In this document: positions 30,942 through 40,676 of the stretch, piece by piece
Layout: each line of letters begins with the position of its first letter
How positions within the stretch are numbered: position 1 is the stretch's first letter
DNA from: Rhynchopus sp. YZ270_cl-10
Taxonomy: Eukaryota > Euglenozoa > Diplonemea > Diplonemida > Diplonemidae
DNA length: 64,000 nucleotides
Direction of reading: 5' to 3'
Assembly: GCA_964035575.1 (NCBI GenBank)
Contig: OZ037833.1
Coordinates: 2,356,001-2,420,000, forward strand
Program-made: the position numbers and the translations under genes
Notes under the pieces: model-generated
The model's input: only the letters and a program-made list of their open reading frames with translations
The model's database searches: none
Told to the model about the DNA's origin: nothing

Positions 30942-33900
30942 ATGGCGCACAGATGGATGGTGGTTGCAGGCTTTGTGGGGATGGCGTCTGCAGTGTGCAC
31001 AACGTCATCGCGGGCAGGGTATACATGCATGACGACCGCAGGGAGTGTTGTTGTGCACTACCAGCTGGCAGCGGATAAGGCGTCTGTAAAGCTTGCGGCA
31101 GAGGCGACGACTGTGGGGTACTCTGCTTTGGGGGTGGGGTCGGGGATGACGTCGTCAAAGATCGTTTTGGGGTACGTCTCGAATGGGCAGAGCACGTTGA
31201 ATGCGTTTACTACGTCTTCCAGATCTGTTAGTGGTGTGCAGCAGGGTATTGTCGGGAGTCCGTCGTGGGCGTCTGCGATGACGGTCTCGGAGACGGGAGG
31301 GAAAACGGTGACCGCATTTACGTACAACATCGCGTCGGGTGGGGGCATCAGTAACACTGCTGCTGCGCCCTTCGTGTGGGCGGTGTCGGCGTCGGATGCG
31401 TTGGTGCAGCACTCCGGTAGAGGGTCCACTACTATCAACCTCGACGAATCCATCTCAAACCCCATCACCGCAGCACCGCCCATCACTCCGCTTCCAGTCG
31501 CCGCCACCCTGACACCGCCAGTTACCCCAAGGCCGGTGGTTGTGACCCCCACTCCGCCAGTCACCCCGACCCCACCGGCTGTGACACCGCTTCCGTTGGT
31601 TCCGACACCAGTGGCAGGGGTGGTGACAGGGTGTACAGCATCGACTCTGACTGGTTACAGATGCCAGACCACCCCAGTGAGTGGTGTCACCGTGCACTAT
31701 CAACTCTCTGCGGACAGGTTGTCTGTGAACTTTGCGGTTGTCTCCAGTGCAGGAGGGTATGCGGCGCTTGGGGTAGGGGCTGGGATGACCAGCTCGCATA
31801 TCATGCTAGGGTATGTCACGTCTGGGGTGCCCACTATCGAGGCCATTGCAACGAGTGCAATGACGGTGGCGGCAGTGAACGCAGGTATCCTGAACAAGGC
31901 CTCGCTCGCATGGCTGTCGGGGTTCTCTGTGTCGGAGGTAGCAGGGCTCACCACGACACGGTTCACATACGCCCTCTCGGGGGGGAAGATTGCGAGCACC
32001 GCCTCCGCACCGCTTGTCTGGTCAACGTCCGCAGTCGACGGCATCGTGCAGCATTCTTCCAGAGGAAGACTCACAGTGAACCTGGACGTTTCCCTGGCCG
32101 TTGTCGGCGCTACACCCATCCCCTTTGTACCGGTCCCAACACCACCCGCCACTCCCACTCCAGTGAGCGGACCTACCATACCCGTGCCACCCACCATCCC
32201 CGTGCCACCCACCGTCCCCGTTCCATCCGGGTGTGTCACGTCTCCTCTCACAGGGTTTGCCTGTATGGTCTCCTCCGGAGGGGTGACCCTGCACTATGCC
32301 CTCTCAAGCGACAAGACTTCTGTCAAACTTGCCTTAGAAGCAAGCACGACAGGGTACGCAGCGTTGGGTGTGGGCACGAGCATGACCACTTCTCACATTG
32401 TGTTGGGGTATGTGGGCAGCGCTGCGATCACGCAGGCGTTGACTGCGTCGGGGCGGTCTTTGAGTGCAGTTACCTCGGGCATCATGAACAAGGCTTCGGT
32501 GTCGTACATGCGTGACTATGCTGTGACGGAGAGCAATGGGAAGACCACAACGTCGTTTACGTATTTGATGTCGGGTGGGAAGATCACGAATCAGGCGCAG
32601 GCGAGTTTTGTGTGGGCGACTACGCCGCAGGACGCTGTTGTCAAGCATACGGCTACTGGGGCGCTGACAGTTAACCTTGCGGGCACGACTAGTGGAACAA
32701 CACCCACAACGCCAGGGACATCACCAGTGGTGACACCCTTGCCCGCTACCACGCCGACAGGGACTACGCCAACCACTTCGTCCAATGGACAGTGCACCCC
32801 AAGCACGCTGCTCATCCCGAACGGTGGTGGCGCCACCTACGCGTGCACCGCAACCCTCGACACCACAGCGTCGCTCCACTGGACGCAGCTCGGCAGCCAG
32901 CGCCAGCTCGCCCTGCAGTGCTCCACCTCAGGGTGGGTCGGGTTTGCCTACCCAGACAGCCCAGGCTCCATGGTATGACAAATTCTCTGAGCTGTTCAAA
33001 AGCTCCACATTTTTAGCACACATTGGAACTGACATTGTCAGACCCCTTGGTGTTGGTACCAAGAATACACTAAGGAATTGAAAGATGTTCAGCACGAGAG
33101 GGTTGCTGAAGGTGACATTATGTTGCCTACGGGCCTCTATCTTTGCGTGCAGATCAAGCTATGCCTGGTGTTCTGCACAGCAGCTCTTCCGAGCCTTCAT
33201 CTGTTTCGAGCACTGAGCCCATCTTGCCTCATCTTCCCCACAAACTACGAATGGAATTTGTATATTTTGATATTTTCTTCACCGTTTATTGGAACTACCG
33301 TATTAACCCTTTATGGACCAAGAGGATATATATCCACGCAAATGCTTAACATGGCTTCTACTCGGACTTTTTCAGCGATTTTTTTTTTAGTGGAAAGATT
33401 TGATGTGAAATCTTTCCAAAGAAGCAAGATTCAATTTATTTTGACACTCTCATACACTGTCACCAAATCGAGGCATTTTCAAATTTTCGACTTTTTCGGG
33501 TATATTTTGGGAATAATGTACTGTTCTGACGAGCTTGAGTCATCAGAGGATTCAAACTTTGGTGTGTAGGGAACCATTTTGTACGGTTTTCAGAACAACA
33601 CTAAAATAATGGAAAATATCTGCGACTGGGCAAAGTAACACTCGTCGTAGCAGTTCCTGAGCCTGAACTGGCTGTGCCTCTTCTCCGTGTATTTATTGCC
33701 CTTTGTCTTTTGAGGGACATTGTACAAAAGAAGCTGTATCAACACAGTCAAGGTACAGAGACACTGGCAGGAGGGTGTTGGTCGACAACTTCTTCTTGCT
33801 TGGGAAACAGGCGGCTAAAAGCAGATTACATGTGCGGGGGATGCGGCGTTCAACACCAGGCCAAGTTGGCCAAAAGTCCCAAAAGCCCCAACTTTTGTAC

Positions 33901-35402
33901 TGTCCAACGTCTGTACAATTACGGTATATTTAGTTGGTTGGTACCTTCTCTCCCTGCAGTGAGACTTATCTACTAGGACTTTTTGATCAATTTTTTTTTC
34001 TTTTGAAAGATTTTGAACGATCTTTCAAATAAAGCCATTTTCGAATACCGAAAAAAACAGGTGCGCAGCCGGAATAATTTTTTTCTTCAAAATTTTCAGG
34101 AAAAAATATCAGCTCTCCTCAATTTTCCATTTTCCAGTTTTCTCATTTTATTTCGATTTCTGCTCCATTTGAAAGATCTGCTCAAAATCTTTCAATTGCG
34201 GCCAGGTACGATCAAAAATATGCATCGGATCTCATTTTACCTATGGGAGAGACAATCATAGCAAATCGCAAAATACGGCCGTGGTCCATAAAGGGTTAAA
34301 AAAATAGTGAAGACCGGAAATGGCACTACAAACTGGAATATCCACTTTCAACCAAAACAACACTGCATCATGTACACACACCACACTACACCACTACAGG
34401 GACCAGGTGCAGGTCTCCTCTCCTCCTCCTCCGGTACAGCCAAATACTCTATTGGTGGAGGCAAGTCCACGTCAGATGTGCAGCAGTCTACGTCGGTGCT
34501 ACCTGTATGGCCTCCTTCCCCCCGCGTACCCCTACCATCCCTTATCTCATCAGACCGTCTCGGGGCTTGGTGTTGAGAGCGTGAACGGTGCGAAGGTGAT
34601 GTACTGGACAGAAGGGGCAACCACATCGTCACGTGGTGGCAGCACCCTGCAGACGACTGGAGGGAATGTGGACTTCAACTATGCGTACCACACCTCATCG
34701 CCTTCACTGACACAGCACAGTGTTGGTCGCAGTGTGAGGCTGAACCTATTGTCTGGTGGCACCGAAGACACAACAGACCGCGAAAACAAACAGAAGGTGA
34801 AGACCCATGCGGCATACCAGGTTATGGTATGGGCGTTTGTCATGCCGATTGGGATTTTGGTGAAACGTTATGGCCCGACCTTTACGGATGCGAAGGTGAG
34901 CACGTTCCCTATTCCATTCTTGGTGCACGCATTGCTCATGGTTGTTGGCATTATTCTTACGATTGCAATGGCGATTCTTGCGTTGGTGAAGTTCAATGGT
35001 GGAACGGAGCATGCACACAAGGAGATAGGGATTGCGATTATGGTGGGCTGTGGGTTGCAGATTGTGATGCAGGTTGCTAAACCTGATGCCGAGAGCTCCA
35101 AGAGAATTGTGTTTAAGATTGTTCATATGTGTGTTGGTATTTTGACAATGATTCTGGCCATCACAACGCTCTTCACGGGCGCAGAGAACTACGAACGGCT
35201 GTACCCAGACGACGACGAGTTTGCGTCAAACATCCGCATCACTGTGATTGTCGCCATGATCGTCTGGTTCTTCGTTGCCGTCATCCTCGCAATTGTCACA
35301 TACATGAAAAACAAAAAGGAGAAACAAAAGAAGAAGCAGCATGAACAAGAAATGGAACGTGCAAACCAATACCAAGAAGGCAAGGTGCGGTACACACTGT
35401 AG
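30942..35402 (+). CDS. DOMON-cytochrome b561 transmembrane oxidoreductase (four DOMON domains)
   Basis: Three exons, 30942-32972, 34400-34504 and 34554-35402, all phase 0, with introns of 1427 and 49 bp; 994 residues. A signal peptide (MAHRWMVVAGFVGMASAVC) is followed by three intronless DOMON domains that each begin with a CT/CV...GY/GF.C pattern, separated by Pro/Thr/Val linkers, then a fourth DOMON split by both introns, then b561. Haem-ligand histidines are at about 797, 837, 867 and 903, with the same spacing as in the other two genes. The tail is short and Lys-rich. The upstream in-frame ATG at 30728 would add non-signal sequence, so 30942 is preferred. Probable surface ferric or ascorbate-linked reductase. 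Intron 1 is long because it holds a TTAA-flanked transposon. Confidence 0.85.
33084..33120 (+). repeat. ACGAGAG-loop hairpin inside intron of second DOMON-b561 gene
   Basis: Stem TTCAGC/GCTGAA closes a loop beginning ACGAGAGG, with ATGT/ACAT as the outer pairs. The stem sequence differs from every other type while the loop is kept. Confidence 0.5.
33303..34299. mobile_element. TTAA-flanked piggyBac-like element in intron
   Basis: The ends TTAACCCTTTATGGACCA and its exact complement (34282-34299) form an 18-bp inverted repeat with TTAA at both borders, the target choice of piggyBac elements. It is 997 bp with no transposase. Paired GAAAGATTTTG-like words recur inside, also found in the TTAA element at 53271. 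Confidence 0.7.
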
Positions 35403-35878
35403 CCTAGGGAAGCGAGGGGAGGGTCGGTTTGCACTCTTTTTGCGGTGGAATAATTTTATGGTGTGGCTGAATGGGAGGGGGGGTGCACAACGTATGCAAG
35501 AACTGCGCATCACCCCCCCCCCTTCACGCCACACCAATGATGACATTTTTTATAATATGGTTCTACAGTGTTTCCTGCGTTCTTCCAGCGTTTTCTAGGG
35601 AGGGTGGAATAATTTTTTCCCGCAAACCCCTTTTTGCAAAAAAATTTTTGGACGGCATCTGTTCCATTTTTTCTTTAAATAAGTGTAACAAATTTTCTAA
35701 CAAAAAAAAGCAAAACAAAACAACAAAAAGTTCACCCCATCAAGTAGATCCACCTAGTCTAGTCGGAGAAGGGTGTGGTATGAGGCCAGGCTGTCAAGCC
35801 CCTTTCCCTCATTCCCCACAGCCCCCCCTCCCCTCCCCCTTCTCTCTCCAATTTCCAAAAGTGCACGGCTTTTTTAAA

Positions 35879-35904
35879 GTGACCAAGCGCAGGCTTAGGA
35901 TCAC
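35879..35904 (+). repeat. ACGAGAG-family hairpin with changed outer stem
   Basis: Outer stem GTGA/TCAC (against GATGA/TCATC elsewhere), inner CCAAGC/GCTTAG with one mismatch, short loop GCAG, bulge GA. Both outer strands changed together. Confidence 0.55.
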
Positions 35905-36528
35905 ATTAAGCGTATTGTGCTTTATTTTAGTCAAAAACCCCCCTCTCTAGTGGCTGTATTGTGATAATTGCCCTTCACAGTACATACCCATTACAATGCG
36001 ATGGTGGGCAGTTCTCACAATATAGCCACCACCACCCTCCTTTTGCTCCCTCAATGTAGTAGTAGCTGTCCATAGGTCTAGTTGGAGAAGGTGTACAATG
36101 TGTACGTGTGAGGCATACTCATCTTGGTTCAGAACCTTGTGCTTTCAAAAACTATTGTCTTTTTCTCAAAGTAAACGTTGCACTCTTGGGTTTATAATTT
36201 TTTGTCAAATTATGTTTACAAATGTTTACAATGAAGAGTGCAACAACAAAACCCGGTGTGGGATGGAGGGGAGTATTTGCACTGTCAAAACAGAAAAAAG
36301 CCTCACACCTAATATAAAAAAACACGGTGGATTAGTCAGGGGGACTAGTAGTTACGCTAGGAGTGCCTCTGACTAGTCTGTCGTGAAGATATGGACACCC
36401 CAGACACCCCCTCTGGTGGTGTTCAATTCAACGCGAATTAAATTGCGACCTTTTAAAAATGGTATCAATGTGAGTTGCAATTGTACCTACAGTCCTTGAG
36501 ATAACCTGGCAACGCGCGGTTTTTTAAA

Positions 36529-36559
36529 GATGACTAAACACGAGAGGCTTAGGGTCATC
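36529..36559 (+). repeat. ACGAGAG-loop hairpin, full-length copy
   Basis: Outer stem GATGA/TCATC, inner CTAA/TTAG plus a closing C-G, loop ACGAGAG, bulge GG. TCTAAACTTTTCTTTT and TTCAG follow, an ideal branch point, tract and AG. Confidence 0.65.
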
Positions 36560-36608
36560 TTCTAAACTTTTCTTTTATTTGTTCAGACGATTCAACAACT
36601 GGAGGATC

Positions 36609-36638
36609 GGTGCTGCGTCCACAGAGGCGTTTTGCACT
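36609..36638 (+). repeat. GCGTCC..AGAGGCG hairpin module
   Basis: GGTGCTGCGTCCACAGAGGC core with GTGC/GCAC-type outer pairing, CGTC/GGCG inner pairs and loop CACAGA. It lies 50 bases after a CTAAGC-type hairpin, as at 1231, 43967 and 53201. Confidence 0.5.
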
Positions 36639-37121
36639 TCCAACTTTCATATTATTATTGACGCTGTCAAGCCCAAAGACAATACCCATGATTCGGTACT
36701 TAATTTCCTCCTTTTTTTTGAAAACTTGGTTGTATTAGTGTAGACACCCGAGGATGAACTCCACTATATTTTTTTTTGTTAATCCTCTACTGGCTTCCTT
36801 GCAAGCCAACCATTGATCTCAGATTACCAAGAATTTCCCTTGAAATTCCCGAAGTCGACCAATTTTGTCTGCGTTTTGACGAAAAAAACACACTAAATTG
36901 TCTTTAACGAGTTAGATAGTGAGGGGGCTTCTTCACCATGAGGATAGCACCTTTTGTTTCTGCTTGCTGACTCAGTTGTGTATGGGGAATATAAAGTCTG
37001 GCGTTTCCGTATCTTAGGAGCGATCTGTTATGCACACCGCTCCGTGCATTGGCTAGGTGACAATGTTCACTCTTGCGCTCTCTTTTGTTGTTTTTACTTC
37101 AGAGGTCTTTTTTGTGATCAA

Positions 37122-37150
37122 GGTGACTAAACAGAGGCTTTAGATTCATC
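37122..37150 (+). repeat. ACGAGAG-family hairpin
   Basis: Outer stem GGTGA/TCATC (one G-U), inner CTAA/TTAG, loop ACAGAGGCT, bulge AT. Confidence 0.5.
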
Positions 37151-37935
37151 GTCGTTCTTTTTTTTTGGGTGAAGTAAGGCTTACGCCAGCTTTTCCTGTT
37201 ATTTCTCCATGAAAGAGGAACTGTTGGGCCTTAAAAAGCTGTCATTCAAAGCCTGTTTTCAGAGAAGAAGATTACCTCGCAAAAGACAGAAAAAAAAATC
37301 TGTGCGTGCAAACAAAGCCGTATCTCTGTGTCTGTGTGTTGTGCATTGCACCTCATATCCCATCCAAACCCTTTGCATCCCTCTCTTCATTGTTGTTAAA
37401 GATTAAGTCTTAGTAATAGCGTGAAAAGCGCGTCTGTGTTCGCAAACAGACGTCTTTTTGCTTACCACACAGTACCTGCATCCGCGAACGGTGACGCGTT
37501 TGCATTTTTTCAACTGCTCTTTTGTCAACGACTTTCCCTTTTTTTATGTTTTTTTTGTCGTAGATACGAGACACATTCATCACCTCCCTTCTGCCTCACA
37601 TTACCCAAACCCTTTAGTGAGAAGGTATCCTCCGAAAAACGGTCCACATTAAGTTAAGCTTTGCAACGATGTTGGCTGGACCGACGCCACTTCTTTTTGT
37701 ATTTAATCTTATTTGGTTGACTGCTTTTGGGGTAGGGTTTTGCGGGGCCACTTCTAAAATAAACTCTCAAGTAAATTGTGTAAAAAAAATATCCAAAGAA
37801 TCTCTCTGTAGTGCAACATAACAGCATAATACGAATTAACGAAAAAAAAAGAAAAATTCCCCCTTTGTTCAAAAAAAAATGAAGATGTGCTTCTCATGGC
37901 CTACACAACATTTCTTTTCCTTCCCCACACACTAA

Positions 37936-37989
37936 GGTCCACTGTCACGAGAGCGCTTTGTATATTCAACTTCCCCCTACTTTTTCCAG
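37936..37989 (+). promoter_or_regulatory. ACGAGAG hairpin plus acceptor-like tract before third DOMON-b561 gene
   Basis: GGTCCACTGTC, loop ACGAGAG, GCGCTTTGTATATTCAAC, then TTCCCCCTACTTTTTCCAG ending 30 bases before the ATG at 38019. This is the clearest case of a module placed directly at a gene start. Confidence 0.5.
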
Positions 37990-38018
37990 CTTCAACACTT
38001 TACACATTATTTAACACT

Positions 38019-39800
38019 ATGCTTCGCACGGTGTGTGGGGTGGTCTTATTATTGTTCACAGTGGATGCAAAAACCTGCATGCCTTCTGCTCTGCCAGGCT
38101 ATTCATGCGAGCTGTCTGTTGGTACGTCTGCTGCCGTTCACTGGCGACGTGTTGGGACCACAGTACGCTTTGCTCTTGCCGCTGAGTGCGATGGTTATGT
38201 GAGTCTTGGCTTTGGCCAGAGGATGGTCGGGTCTGAGGCTGTGCTCGGCTACGCCACTCCAGGTGGAGAGGCAACGTCGATTGCTGTCTACCGACTGGAT
38301 GGAACCTCATCTGAAGAGGTTGTCCCCATTGAGGTGCCCTGGTTGGTGCAGGATTCAGCCAAGCTCATTCAACAGGGAGGGACAACGATACTCGAATTTG
38401 AGAGGAGAGGCGTTTCTGCTCTTGACACAACCATGTCGGTGATAGTTGCGTACCATGCCAGGGCAAGACGTGCCGCGTACCATGGGAATACTCGGTCCGT
38501 GGAGAGTCTCGATATCTCAGTTGTGGAGGATGTGGATGGTGATACCGAATCGCCAGTAGAGGCATCCTCGCAGCCTGCAGTGCTGTGCACACCGAGTACG
38601 TTGCTGACAAAGGCCGGTGTGCTCTATCAATGTGCAAAGGGTTTCAATAATGATGTGACCCTGCATTGGACGCTAGGCAGCAGAACGGAGTTTGCGGTGC
38701 AGAGTGTGCACAGCGGCTATCTGGCGATAGGGTTTGTGAGCAATAAAGGGTCCATGGTTTGTGTCCTTGTTTTTGTTGTTGTATTTGAGTTTTATGAAAA
38801 TATTTCGTAGAAATGGAAAAAAAACCATACAACAGGGCCCCGGTGTTGCGTTGATAGCGACAACGTCTGCAGGGAGGTACACTATCGGCAGTGGACGGAC
38901 AGCTGCCGATGTCGTGCCTTCTGTTGGTGTTCTTGAGGTACGTTCATCTACAAAGGGTACACACACAACACAACTTTTCAGGAAATCAGCGATATCCAGT
39001 TAGATACACACAACGGCACACGCATTATGTCTTGGGTGGACAGCAGTGTCACGACTGGGTCGGGGACGGATGCGCTTGCACTGTCTACGGTGTTCAGCTT
39101 CAACTATGCGTTCCACACCTCGCAGGTGTCCTTGGGATACCACAGTGGCAGGCGCTCTGTGACAGTTGACCTGGTCACAGCGGCGTCAACGGAAGACACA
39201 CAAACCGCAAGCAACAGAAAGATGCACGGTGCTGTGCAGCTCGCTGTCTGGGGCTTCGTTGTCCCTCTTTCTGTCTTATTCAAAAGGTTCGGCCCGCTCG
39301 TCTGTGCCGGGATGGTGGGTGGTTTCCCAATCCCCTTTGTGCTGCATGCGTTGCTCATGACAGCGGCTGTGGTCGCAACTGTAGCCAGTGCAGGACTTGC
39401 CCTCGCAAAGTTCGATGGGGTAGCGAAGTATGGACACAAAGAGACAGGGATAACAGTGCTCTCAGCATCGCTCCTGCAGGTGGTCATGCAAGGCGTAAAG
39501 CCGGCGGCAGAGTCTCCACACCGAGGCATGTTCCGTCTCGTGCATGTGGTCCTAGCGTTTGTCACAATGCTGCTCTCGTACACAACGATCCTGACAGGCA
39601 CAAAGAGCTTTGAAGAGGTGTATCCAGAGGATGAGAGCTTTGCGAAGCAGGTGAGAAAGGTTCTGATTGCAATGGTGATAGTCTTCGTGCTGTCGATGGT
39701 AGGGCTTCAGGTGGTCAGCCATCTCAAGAGGAAGCAGCCTGAGAAGCAGCCTGAGCCTGCACTCCCAACGGACCAAGAGGAGGAGCTTGGGAAGAAGTAG
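38019..39800 (+). CDS. DOMON-cytochrome b561 transmembrane oxidoreductase (two DOMON domains)
   Basis: Three exons, 38019-38756, 38836-38937 and 38982-39800, all phase 0, with introns of 79 and 44 bp (donors GTTTG and GTACG, the only ones in the window not GTATG); 552 residues. Signal peptide MLRTVCGVVLLLFTVDA, a divergent first DOMON (CMPSALPGYSCELSVG), an acidic linker, a second DOMON split by both introns, and a b561 core with histidines at about 362, 402, 432 and 468. The DOMON is shorter on linker than in the two longer paralogues. Same expected role: electron transfer across the surface membrane. The tail is Lys/Glu-rich. Confidence 0.85.
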
Positions 39801-40676
39801 TGCTGTGTTTGGGACGACCCTTTGATTAAAGTTGTGTCTTCGACAAGCGTCCTGTGTCTTACGCACAGCGCGTTTCTCTAAAGCCTTATTTGTTTGTTCT
39901 GTTCATAATATATTATTTTGAAATTTGTGCTCAAAGGGCCTATCCTTTTCTGAAGCCTTTTCCAGCATTTCTCTACCTGAATTAGGGGTTGCTGCGTGTT
40001 TTTAAAAACATGCATGAAAATGCTCTGTCTTGCTGTAGGTGTTCCCAAAATTATTACTTTTCATAATGCTTTCTTTTTTATAGGTACACTGTCACGAGAC
40101 ACTTGGTTGAGCTCCACTATAAGTTTTTTTTTTTAATTCCTGAAATGTACTGTGATAAGAAGCTAGACATAAAGAAAGCCAATGATATGATCTTTGATAA
40201 CAAGTCTTTCCCTCCTGATCGCAAACATATTTTTTTACCCATTATTTGGCTGCGTTCAACGAAAGGCACTGTTTATTTTATTATCAAGATCAGTTGGTGG
40301 ATGCTCGTGTCTAGTTTTACGTAACATCTTTTAGTTGTCAGAACCAAAACATTGGAGGCGCTTTGGCCAAAAGGGGAGCTAAAAAGCTTTGTAGTTGTCT
40401 GTTTGATTCACAAATACCAACACCAATTGCAGTTCACGCTTTTTCTTTTTGTTACCCACGGCTTTGAGCGCCCAAACACACAGACCCTATCTTTTCCCCC
40501 AATGATGGAGAACGTACGGTACGTGATGCAAACAATGACAAGATTAAGCCAAATCGGTTCTGACCACAAAAACAACGTCACACCCCTTTTTACCTTCCAC
40601 ACCCCATCTCCCAGCTATTCTTCCTTCTCATCCACTCAGACAGCTCTTGGAAGACTATGTGTCAGTTCTGTGCAAA
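39801..40676. other. Intergenic region with GTACACTGTC module and long attached repeat
   Basis: Hairpin GGTACACTGTC, loop ACGAGAG (40083-40104), followed by about 200 bp that is a diverged copy of the DNA after the modules at 43327 and about 51480 (shared words: ATGCAATGTGATGA-like and AAGATCAGTTGGTGG-like). No gene. Confidence 0.55.

Larger units (their letters stand above)
35403..38018. other. Intergenic region with several hairpin modules
   Basis: No gene. CTAAGC-type hairpins at 35879, 36529 and 37122; the GCGTCC module at 36609 and a diverged one near 37470; a small ACTAGT-rich palindrome (36331-36381) related to 57278; an inverted copy of the GTGTAGACACCCGAGGATGA word at 36733; and a GTACACTG-type hairpin at 37936 just before the third DOMON-b561 gene. 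Confidence 0.6.

Noticed and set aside
31631-32515. 294-codon alternative frame over the second DOMON-b561 gene
   Set aside because: It overlaps intact DOMON coding in another frame and has no family features; a shadow of GC-rich coding DNA.
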